From Ahaetulla prasina (Eukaryota; Chordata; Lepidosauria; Squamata; Colubridae), in contig NC_080540.1 of assembly GCF_028640845.1 (NCBI RefSeq), positions 155,875,920 to 155,939,919 on the forward strand: DNA of 64,000 bases, read 5' to 3'. Each line of letters starts with the position of its first letter. Within the stretch, counting starts at the first letter, position 1. Shown here piece by piece: positions 54,349-64,000 of this stretch. The notes below the pieces were generated by a model that did not search any database, was not told the DNA's origin, and worked only from the letters and a program-made list of their open reading frames with translations. Made by a program: the position numbers and the translations under genes.

Positions 54349-54721
54349 CCATGGAGATCCTTGCGGAAGCCAGCCAGTTCCTACAGAGATCCAGGTCACT
54401 GTTTCCAATAGATCTAGCTTGAGATGCTTGGGATCTCAACCTGGGATCTATGAAGTATGTAAAAAAAGAAACAATACATCAGCACCTTTGCCCATTCAGC
54501 ATCCAGAAGAAACTTGCCATGTCTTGTCCAGTCACTGTGAGGTCCCAGAGCCTTGTTTTATTCAGCCTTTGTTTGTTGATGCTTCTTTGACAGGACAGAG
54601 ACTAATATTGCTGGTGAATGGATTTATAGGACACTCCTGTCTAGAGGCAGACACATCCATTGGCAGGGGTTCCTGTTTGTGCAGATCTTTGGGATTCCAA
54701 AGATCTTTGTTTTTCAACTTG

Positions 54722-54722
<1 letters not shown>

Positions 54723-54772
<50 letters not shown>

Positions 54773-54783
54773 CACACACACAC
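54723..54783. repeat. (CT)n then (CA)n microsatellite
   Basis: About 22 CT units (54726-54769) followed by ATACACACACACACA. Confidence 0.95.
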
Positions 54784-54789
54784 CTCCTA

Positions 54790-57700
54790 TTTAACACAAT
54801 AGGTCCTTTCATAGAATTACACTGCGGATTCATGCTGTTACTCAGTCTCTATGGTTGCCACAGTGCAGCTACCCTGAATGTTTATGCAGCAGATGTGTGG
54901 GCATCTGCAAAGGAAAATCTATATACAAAAACCTCTATATGTTTGAAATGTCCAAAAAACCTACAGTTGTGTAAGGTACAGGGACATATGATAAAATGCT
55001 GATTTTTATTTTCTGATGTTTAATGAATTTGCAAATGGTACTGTTGCTCCCATCTGCTCAAGTGTTGGGTTTTTAACAAGTTTTAGCCAACAGGAATCTT
55101 GTGCCATGATCCACTATACACATCTTGAAGCCCTGCTTTTGTTTTCTTCTTTTCTGCTATGTAAAGTAAAGGCAGAATCGGAAAATCCATACATTTTCTA
55201 CACAGGGACCATGTCACTGCAGTATTTTATCTGACTAAAAATAAGTTGCAGTGAACTTGATCGTGTTTTGGGAGAGAGATGTGCACAAAAACTAAGTTTA
55301 GAGTTCTTAGATGCAGATCTACGAGGCCAGAGTGATAAATGAAGGAAGCAGAGTAAAAGGATAAAATCACTGGGAGGGGGAATATTCACCATGTATTATT
55401 TCATTTCAAATTTGTCATTGTTGAATCTTGGTTTTTCACTTAAAAAAGCACAGATGATGTATATGTCATCATCTTAAGCTATAACATAGGCGAGAGCAAG
55501 AATGTATTAATATATTTACTCATTCAATTTATAGCATTTTTTCTGTTCAGACAAGTACAGCAATTAACAAATTTGCAAAAATACAAAAGATTAATATTAA
55601 AAGGTTAAGTAATACTGTAACACAAAACCCATTAAGCGATTGATTAAAAAGTATGTCTTCAGAGATTTTCCAAATACAAAAAGAGTCCAGACAAAACTCC
55701 TTAAATGTACATTCTGCATCTCTGAAGTAATGTTAAAGAAAACCTCCTCCCGTGTATGTTATAGAGAAATCTCTGACAGCAGAAGCCTCTTCAAAAGGCC
55801 TCTCTTGTAGATCCTTATGAGTGGACAGATTTTAAAAGGGAATGGTAATCCTTCAGATAATTGCCCTAATCATTTTCAGGGGTTAAAAGTTCGATATTTG
55901 AAATTTATCATCTGGCAAACAGAATAGATATTTCTATACTGACATTGTATGATCCTGGTACCTTGTATCCTTTAGCAGCATTGCTGCACTCTGCAACTTC
56001 AAGACACTTTTCAAGGATAGATCCATATATAATGCATACTGCGATAATTAAGGCAGGATATTAGCAAAGTGTGGACCGATTCTGACACGATCTGACATGC
56101 CCAAAAGTTACCTAGGAGCTTATTTATCCGAGTAAGAATTTGAATTCAGAAGATCCAACTTTTACCCAAACAAACATAGGTTTATATTAAGTTTGTATAA
56201 GAGTTTTATAACACTATAAGTGTACTACACAAGGGGGCGCTGAGGGATAGTAGTTGTGAAGCAATTATTTCCTTACTTGATTGTATTATTTCTGGACAGT
56301 TCCTAGGCAGATTTCCTGAACTTGGAAGAAAAAAAACAAAAACCTGAGACAGAATTCAATTCCTGTAAAGACCAATTATTTTTCCAAGGAAAAGCATTGG
56401 CAGATGAGAACTCATGAGGCGGCTGTCTTTATATTTCCTTGTCAGACAGCCTCTCAGGTCCAATATATTCCCCACCCTATGCTTGAATGCACAGAAAGGT
56501 TCCTGCAACACACTATAACCTACTTTTGCTTCCAGCAAACAGGGCAGGGAAAACCTCCCTTCCACTCATTGAGTTTTGAGAGCTTGCAGCTCTTGGTTAA
56601 TGGGCTTGTCTGATGCACTCCTGCAGAGAGTCTGGCTCAGAAAATGCTGGACAAACTGGAAAATAGCTGCAAGCAGGTTTAGCTGCAGGTTGAAAGATGA
56701 GCCACCATGCTTTCATCATAGATTACAATATCTGTCCTGATGGAACAGAAGTGGTCAGATTCTGGTTTAGGCTAGCATTCCTAAACTGATTATTGCTGTC
56801 CTTGTTTTCCGGTCTGCAAAGTCATTGGAGCTCTGTGTAATTAGATATTTTGTACTGGCCTGATCCATGTCTTTTGTAAGGGGACAATACTGTAGTATTT
56901 TTGAGTAGCATAATTCCTGTACTGTAAATGAAACTTCATTTGTAACTGTCCATTAAGCTCCTAGGAAGCATATGAATTTATGGAATATATGTGTTAAAAT
57001 GCTTTTAATGGAATTGATTAAGTATTATTATTTCAAACCTAAAAACTGATAGATACACAGCATTGTCTTGAAATCTGTGCATCTAATATTTGCATGTAGA
57101 CTTCTTTTCCCATAGCAATGAATTCCTTCAATCTCCCCTTACTAAGGAGGTCTTGTGGGAAAATGATGGGGCTTCATACATTTTTGTACTGTATTTTGTA
57201 AGGAATTAATATCTTGATTGGAACAGAATGTTAGCTGTTCCTTTCATATTATCCAGAGGTATATCCCACAACTTGATAAGTATTCTCCCTGCAGTTTTAG
57301 CATACTTCAAGCCATTTATTTTGCAAAAATGTAAGTGTTGCCAATAGCTTTATTAAAGTTTTTACTTTATGATCCCGACAGCTTTTGACAGTTACAATAT
57401 AATTTTAGCAATTATACTCTTCCATGTTTTGTGGAAAAGAAAATTTATGTGTAATGGGCATTATCGAGATATTAAAGGCTGTGAGCAGTGGTTGTATTGT
57501 TCAAGGATGCCATCCTACTTGCTTTCTTGATATAAAATCTTTGAATACAGACCTGATATAAATTATGATATGAAGGATATCTAAGCTTTTTATGGCAGAG
57601 ATGGTTTCCATGATAATACAGAACAGGCAGGTTCTTGAGAAGGAAAGGATGCTTTTGGCTATAAAGGATTGAAAAAAGCTTTAAGGTTTTTAAAAGCACA

Positions 57701-58440
57701 TTGTTTTAAAGGGAGATAGCAGAGCCAATACAAAACATGCTGTGAGAGGGAGCATTTAATGCTGCTTGGCCCTGATGTATTCTCCTCTGCTGACTTACTT
57801 GAGAGTAATGCTTCATGTCCCTTTATTTCCCCTACTGCAGAGTATAGCTAAGTCGTTATCAGTGGTTAATTAATAAGTGCCTTTCAGCATACGAGGTGGG
57901 AGGCTGAGCTGAGGGATGATAAGAATAATGAGTTGTTTTGCTGCGTCTGGCTGACTCAACCAGCTGGATTCAGCACAGAATGGAGAGAACTGGGAAATGA
58001 GGAAGATGTGTTCTGCTTCATTTTCTCCCAATCCATTTGGATCTAGGTCCCACTCCCTCTATAGATTGTAGTCTTTCCCCATTACAGTCTCTGGGTGGGG
58101 TGCAAGCATGCGTGCTTCTTCCGTTCTTCCCTTGGCTAGCGGGATTTTTACATTTGTGTTTTCCCTGTGTCCTCCAGCTGCCCTCTGATTCCTTCCCCCG
58201 CCCTCTGGTTCAGTTTTTTCCTGCAGCCACAAGAGATGTATTTTGTGGGCATTGTTCGCGTCAGCTTCTGTATCTCAGAAAAGGAGGGGTGGGTGAGTTT
58301 TTGCAGTTCCAGTCTCCTCACACCACAAGCAGCTAGGAAAGCTGAACTTACCAGTGGATATCTGCACGGGGAAGCTGCTGCTCTTGCAGTCCGACTACAC
58401 TACATGCCTCTTGTTGTGCGGACTTGTCAAAAGGAGTTCA
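54790..58440. other. Long stretch without a recognised gene
   Basis: Mostly AT-rich. 55530-56110 looks like a very old minus-strand LINE 3' relic (ordered but unalignable by eye). 56227-56242 has a CTCF-like AAGGGGGCGCTG. 57840-57970 is a complex, non-repetitive piece with homeobox-like sites (GTTAATTAATAAG). No exon is called. Confidence 0.35.
56227..56242 (+). promoter_or_regulatory. CTCF-like motif
   Basis: ACACAAGGGGGCGCTG matches the CTCF core with one mismatch (A for C/T before AGG) and has the favoured GCGCTG end. Confidence 0.35.
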
Positions 58441-58444
58441 GTAT

Positions 58445-58725
58445 TGTTGTTGTTAGTTGCGAAGTTGTGTCCGACCCATCGCGACCCCATGGACAACGTT
58501 CCTCCAGGCCTTCCTGTCCTCTACCATCCTCTGGAGTCCATTTAAGCTCACGCCGACTGCTTCAGTGACTCCATCCAGCCCACCTCATTCTCTGTCGTCC
58601 CATTCTTCTTTTGCCCTCAATCTTTCCCAGCATTAGGCTCTTCTCCAGTGAGTCCCTCCTTCTCATTAGGTGGACAAAGTATTTGAGTTTCATCATCAGG
58701 ATCTGGCCTTCTAAAGACAAAACAT
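58445..58725 (-). mobile_element. Bov-B LINE 3' end
   Basis: Minus strand encodes KLKYFVHLMRRRDSLEKSLM, LGKIEGKRRMGRQRMRW and onward to the end of the Bov-B protein. It ends in GTTAGTTGCGAAG with a TTGTTGTTGTTAG tail on the plus strand. It preserves more of its 5' side than 25968-26200. Confidence 0.9.
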
Positions 58726-58800
58726 GACCCACTGGAGAAGGAAATGGCAACCCACTCCGGTATCTTTGCCATGAAAACCCCACGGCCAGTACAAAAAGAG
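58726..58800 (+). mobile_element. Bov-B-associated segment
   Basis: CCCACTGGAGAAGGAAATGG CAACCCACTCC and GTATCTTTGCCATGAAAACC resemble the module found in Bov-B-derived SINEs. Here it adjoins the 5' side of the minus-strand Bov-B fragment, in inverted orientation to it. Confidence 0.5.
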
Positions 58801-59856
58801 TTCAGTATAGTCCTGTCCTAAGCAATCTTGTGCCCTGGCCCCTCCCCCAAGTTTGTGAATGGTTTTAATGCTATGGATGAGTATGCCATAAAGTAAACTA
58901 GACATTCATAAAACAGGGATTAGAGGTCTTATATTTTTAGAACATTGTGCTTTGTAAGAAGAATTTAATTCCATTTGTTTTGTTTTTTTTAAAGATAGGG
59001 GAATTTGTGGATGAGGAAATCCAGATAGCTGAAAGAATAAGGGTTTGCAAGAGATGTGTTTTTGATCCCCCCCCCTCCCAATTAGTGGCAGAAAAATGCA
59101 AGTAGTTGTCAGCTACATTTTTTCCCATTTTATCATTACAAAAGTATTGCTAGTATTAATAGGGAGAAGTGCATCAGGAAGAAATACTGTTAGATTGCAC
59201 CAGTGAAGTATAGCAGTTTCATAAGCCCTTCTCAGAGTGGATCCATCCCATAATTCCCCTTCATACCAGCTAGGCATGATCAAGTTAGTTCAACACAACT
59301 GAAAAGTATCAGGTTTGGGGATACTGTCTTGCATTAATAAAATAACCTAGACAGAGGGACCATAATTACACATAAGGTCTGATTGATCTTTCGTAGGAAT
59401 TGTCATTATAAATCTCTGATAAAAGCCATGCCAGAAAATTGCTGCCAGTCAAAGTAAACAAGTTGATGCTGACTTCGTATAACACAGTTGCATTTAGTCA
59501 TAAAAACACAACAGAGCTCTATCTTTACTACAGCAGTAGGTAACCTGATGTTCACTTCTTTTTGGACTTTAGCTCCCTTTTGCCCAAATCAATGTGACCA
59601 ATAGTAAAAAGTTGTGGGAGGTGCAGTATGGTATTAAATATCTGAAGGGCACAAGATTGCTTACTCTTGCTTTATTGGAACCAACAAAGTTGCCACATTA
59701 CTCTGTATGATTGTGACACTTCAACTCATCCAAAAATAGCTATTGCCCTCCCTTGCTGTTTTTGAATTGGCTGCTCATGCACCAACACAGTTACCTATAC
59801 TTTCCATACATCCAGACAATTATTTTTAGCAATTTCCCTTTTAATAATGCTATGAA
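58801..59856. other. Intergenic, nothing recognised
   Basis: AT-rich, no repeat or exon assigned. Confidence 0.4.
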
Positions 59857-60080
59857 GGAGAGCCAGTTCTGTGTGATGGTTAAAGACACAGGAGCAAAAA
59901 CCAGGACGCACTAAATTCTACCCTTGCCTTAGCTTAGCCATGAAGCTAGCTGGTAACTTTGCCCTCGCTACTCTTTCTCAGTGCTATAAAAAAGACAATG
60001 ACAAACCATGTTGTCAAGAAGACTGTATGGACTTGTTCAAGTGGTTGCCTGAGTCAAGATTGACTCAAAGGTGTGCAAAT
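59857..60080 (+). mobile_element. tRNA-derived SINE (ACA type), decayed
   Basis: GAGAGCCAGTTCTGTGTGATGG head and GACAATGACAAACCATGTTG body correspond to 11238-11460. A CA run (60082-60100) follows. Confidence 0.55.
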
Positions 60081-60099
60081 ACACACACACAAACACACA

Positions 60100-61555
60100 C
60101 AGCTAAAAAGATTCCTCATTCGCTATATAGTTAACATGAAATATGCTGCTGCGTGAACCAGTGAGGGCTAGTCACTTTCAAAAGAAATTCAGAATGATTA
60201 AAGAAAAAAGATTGAAATGTATAGTTTTGAGGATGAGGAATGTGTGGGGTTGTTAAAAAAATAGCTGGCTACTGTTGCTAGAATAGGACGACACTGGGTT
60301 CAATTCAGACACGCTCCTATGTCGTCACGGTAGGTTTACAAAAACTCAAACCAGATTTTGGAATAGAATTAGGACAGATTCCACTGCCATTTAAATAATT
60401 AAAATAACTGGCCATCTACAGGTTTACAGCAGTGGCTACTTGAAACTGCTGGTTTTCTGTCCCTTTGCCCAGCAGATCAACCTTGGGTGTTCCCAGGTCC
60501 CCCCAGGTTTGCATTGTTAGTATAGAAACAAAGCCTGGTAACATTGGGAGCAGAGTTTCATAGATTCCCAACCTAGTTAAGAAGACAGACATATACAATT
60601 TTGTTTCTTTTATGGGACCTAGAGAGAGCGAGCTCTGTTACTGCAGCTGAGAATATTCCATTATTCCTAAACTAAAGAAGATGCACAAGACCAAATAGTG
60701 CTTATGATGAGTGGGCAGTTGTCTAATACGTTTACCACCCCTTATATTCTTTATAGATCAGGAATGGTCACATCAGAGATTTGCTGTTCAGTTTAAACTC
60801 TCATGTTAACAGCTCTCTCTCAGGATGCTTGTTCCCCAGAACCACCAATTTGTATATCTTTACATACACCTAAACTCCTCCTCCTGTTCTTCCTGTTACT
60901 ACAGTTCAATTCTCTGACAATAAATAAACAGTAAATGCCACATTAAATGGTACTGGTATATGCCTCCACACTGATCCCCAAAACAGACTGCCGTACATGG
61001 TAGTCAAAGGCCCATGGCCACACAATCTTAACTTCCAAGAACTACTCATCATTTCCATTAAGAATTTATTTCAACGGCACCATGTTCTTATTTTGATAAG
61101 GTCACAGATCAGGCTAGGAACCAGCCCACCCTGGCCTCTTTGTATGCCTTTTTTCCCCATTTAAGTGTTTTTTTCTTTATTGGTGGCATTATAGCAGTCA
61201 GTTGCCCATTGTCTGATAGTCACCATTCTACTAAGCACCCTTGGTCACCAGAAACCCTTTTTAGCTTGTCTGTATGCAATAAGCGTTTTGTGATGCTCTT
61301 TCCTGTTCCTTATTCTGTCAGCCTACATCAATCTAAGTTCACTCTTTGACAATCACACTTCTGTAAAATCAAAGAATTGATGTCTTGTATTACAGGGAAA
61401 CTTACCTGCACCCATCGTATTTCCTAATATGATGTGTCTGTTTCAAATTAAGCCCTTCCTGATTTCCCAAACAATTGCTTTTAAGCACATGCATTTCCAC
61501 ACTTCCCACAAGATGTTTCACATTGAAGCTAGCTTGATGGTCCATGCGCAACAAA
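60100..61555. other. Intergenic, nothing recognised
   Basis: No exon, CpG block or repeat family assigned. Confidence 0.4.
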
Positions 61556-62226
61556 TGTAGTCCTCAATGTACCACCACAATTGAGCCCAAAATTTCTGTT
61601 GCTAAGTGAGACAGTTGTTAAGTGAATTTAGTCCCATTTCACAACCTTTCTTGCCACAGTTAAGTGAATCACTGCAGTTAGTAACATGATTTTTCAAGTG
61701 AATTTGGCTTTTCCAGTGAGTTCACTTGTAAGTATAGAAATTTAAATAATAAAAAATAAATAAGGCCGCAGAAGGTAACCACATGACCCCAGGATGGTGT
61801 AATGTCATAAATATGAGTCAGTTGCCAACTGTTATGTCATGTGACCCTGGGGATGGCACAATGGTCGTAAGTCCTTGAGTGGGTCCTTGAGTGGCTCAGA
61901 CTGCAAAGACAGACTGTTATTAACAGCAGCTGCTTGCAATTACTGCAGGTTCAAATCGCACCAGGCCCAAGGTTGACTCAGCCTTCCATCCTTTATAAGG
62001 TAGGTAAAATGAGGACCCAGATTGTTGGGGGCAATAAGCTGACTTTGTATATAATATACAAATGGATGAAGACTATTGCTTGACATAGTGTAAGCCGCCC
62101 TGAGTCTTCGGAGAAGGGCGGGATATAAATGCAAAAAAAAAAAAAAGTGTGAAAAACTCTCACTTTTTTCAGTGCCATTGTGACTGAACGGTCACTAAAT
62201 GAACTGTTGTAAGTGGCGTGTAAGTG
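61556..62226. mobile_element. Tc1/mariner-like MITE, interrupted by a SINE
   Basis: TGTAGTCCTCAATGTACCAC start and GAACTGTTGTAAGTGGCGTG end. The body is interrupted by the SINE at 61873-62146 right after ATGGTCGTAAGT. Confidence 0.75.
61873..62146 (+). mobile_element. Sauria-type tRNA SINE nested in the MITE
   Basis: GAGTGGCTCAGACTGCAAAG head, GCAGGTTCAAATCGCACC B box, CTTCCATCCTTTATAAGG body, CCGCCCTGAGTCTTCGGAGA end and a 14-base A tail. Confidence 0.9.
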
Positions 62227-62449
62227 TAACCTGCACTCTTATTTCTTACCCTTCGATAACCTGACAGTGGTTGGAGCCAGCGTTGCAAAAGGACACAACG
62301 GGGCAAGGAAGTGCTGGTTTAGCACCTCAGTCACTATGTGGCTCACCGAGTTCCTTTCTGTCATCCTGATTTGTTGTGAAATAGAAATGAAGCAACGGGG
62401 GAACCGTACCCGGGGTGCCTTTACTTAATCAGAAAACAACACCCTTCCC

Positions 62450-64000
62450 AAATCTGGACGGTGAACTGAGGCTAACCCTCTTCCCTTGTATCTCATGGGG
62501 AAGGCTGTCCAGAGTTGGAGACCAGGGTCCTTCCTCAAGCCCAGCCCTAGCGGGAGAAGGCTACGACTGTACGCGTGGCCTGCGGAGCATCGGCTCTCCC
62601 CCGCCGGCCATCCCAATCCCTCCGACGCCTCCTTCGCAGAAGAAAGTAGACCTTTATCTTGGGTGCTCTTTTTTTTTTTTTTCCTTCCTTCCCTCCCCAG
62701 AGCTTCTTCCGCCTCAGAGGCTTGGCTTTTTTTTCCTTTTTTTTCCCCTGCACGGGGAGGGCGATCTCGGAGCGAGTCGCTCTTCCTTTAGGCCGCGCGT
62801 CCCCCTTTGACGGCAGAGGTGGCGCTCGCGCCTCCGAACTCCCATCTTCAGCGCTGCTAGGGCGGGTGGCCCGGCGGGCGCTAGGACCTCGGCGGAGGCA
62901 GTGGCGGCGGCTGCCGTCGACCGTGGTCCCGGCGCTCTCTCGGTCCTTCGCAAGCTGGCTCGGCTTCCTGGCCAGGGACGACGACCAGGAGGGCAACAAC
63001 GACAACGGCCGCTTTGGCCTGGCTCCGGCCTTGCCTTGGCTCGCGCTCGCCTCGGCTGGAAGCCCCCTTCCGCTCGCCGGCCCCGGCCGGGTCTCTCCAC
63101 ACCCACCCACCCACCCCCCTCCCGCAGGGCCCGACCCTGCTCCTCCGGCGGGCCATGTGAGGGGAGCCGGCTGACACCTCCCACAGGTGAGGGGGGGGAA
63201 AAGAGCTCCTCCAGGAGGCCGCGGGGCGCCTGGGACGCGGCCCCGGTTTTTTTCTTCTTCTGAGAGGAAGTGAGGGAAGGAAGTTTGGGCCCGGATCCCG
63301 GAGGAGGAGCAGCACCAGCAAGCAGCGCTACTTCGGCGGAGCGGACGAGGGGGGTCTGGCGACCGCCGGGAAACGAGTCCGCCCTCGCCCCGCTCGGGCG
63401 GTGAGGAAAGAGGCGCGGGTGGGGTTGGGGTTGATTGTGGGGCGGGGGGGGAGAGGGAGAAATGGGGAATGGCTGTGAGGGGAGAGCCGTAATGGCCCCG
63501 GCGGTTTGATGGGAAGTCCTGGCGGCCATCCCTCAGGGGTGGGGAAGAGGGAGGCCGGGGGCGAAGAGCAGACGCCGCCTCCTGGGGAAAAAGAGCCGGA
63601 GCGAGAACGTTTTCGTGGGAAAGCCCAGCCGGGTGGGAATGTGGAGGTGGGGGGGTGGTTGGGTTTAAAGTCAGGGCGGCCGCGCTTCTCCCGTGTTTAA
63701 AAGGCGGCTCTCGTGTGTGTGTGTGTGGGGGGGGGTGTTGTTGGTGGGAAGAAAGACTCGAGAGCTTTCGGCTTTGGCGACGGGGAGTGTTGGGAAGCCG
63801 GTCACACGGCCGGCCGGGGAGGCCTGGCTTGGTGGTTGAAGAAAAGGCGAGGAGAGAGAGAGAGTCGTTGAATCACCGCAGCAGCCTCGTCTGTGAAGCG
63901 AAGGACCTAGAAAACTTGGGGAGGGGGGGTTCCTCACTTTTTTGGGGGGTGGGGAGGGAAGGAGGAGGCCGGTGATTAGCCTCGAGCGAGAGGAGTTTCG
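62450..64000 (+). promoter_or_regulatory. CpG island and candidate first exon(s) at the right edge
   Basis: CpG-dense block to the end of the window. Candidate plus-strand splice donors: CCCACAG|GTGAGG (GT at 63187) and CGGGCG|GTGAGG (GT at 63401). An ATG at 63154 is followed at once by TGA, so any first exon here is probably untranslated or carries a minimal upstream reading frame. The G-rich part 63416-63460 could form a G-quadruplex. The host gene should lie to the right; BAZ2A is possible by human gene order. Confidence 0.55.
63711..63738. repeat. (GT)n and G-run
   Basis: About nine GT units followed by GGGGGGGGGG within the CpG island. Confidence 0.85.

Noticed and set aside
62547..63529. 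Open frames of up to 271 codons on the minus strand
   Set aside because: Again CpG-island composition with overlapping open frames on both strands and no recognisable domain.

Overview
The window is nuclear DNA from a squamate reptile, most probably a snake. It has GT-AG introns, vertebrate orthologues at high identity, and a dense squamate repeat load: Bov-B LINE 3' ends, tRNA-derived Sauria/ACA-type SINEs, CR1/L2/Rex-type LINE tails (one ending in a TTCTA pentamer run of the kind seeded by snake LINEs), L1 relics, Penelope-like fragments, and many short hAT and Tc1/mariner-like DNA elements with visible target-site duplications. No species can be named from sequence alone. Left part (1-13.5 kb): an AT-rich tract with TA microsatellites and LINE 3' ends is followed by two promoter-like GC-rich blocks (about 3.95-4.28 and 4.99-5.25 kb). 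ATG101 follows on the + strand: two coding exons (6910-7161, 9403-9807) encode a full 218-residue autophagy protein, with a poly(A) signal near 10.57 kb. Middle (13.5-21.6 kb): ATP5F1B, the mitochondrial F1 ATP synthase beta subunit, is complete on the + strand in ten coding exons (13895-21450; 530 residues). A CCAAT-box array lies upstream, and two C/D snoRNAs of the SNORD59 type sit in introns 2 and 4, the host gene they have in human. Right part (21.6-64 kb): I recognise no protein-coding exon. It holds repeats plus three CpG-rich, first-exon-like blocks (about 45.0-45.8, 52.7-53.8 and 62.5-64.0 kb), two of which carry good splice donors on the + strand. These could be alternative first exons or promoters of a gene lying mostly beyond the right edge. 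BAZ2A is a candidate only because it follows ATP5F1B in the same orientation in human. The most interesting signals are in the repeats. (1) Two insertions of a composite hAT-like element (12178-13005 and 41485-42265), each with a perfect 8-bp duplication, carry a captured coiled-coil coding segment whose stop codons differ between copies. (2) Three Penelope-like families at four positions share one 34-nt hammerhead-like layout (CTGANGA, one base, 6-bp stem, 6-nt loop, GAAA, then YGTC). (3) A hAT-like element at 33445-34046 contains tandem long hairpins. (4) A 57-bp duplication flanks a truncated palindromic element at 42692-42905.
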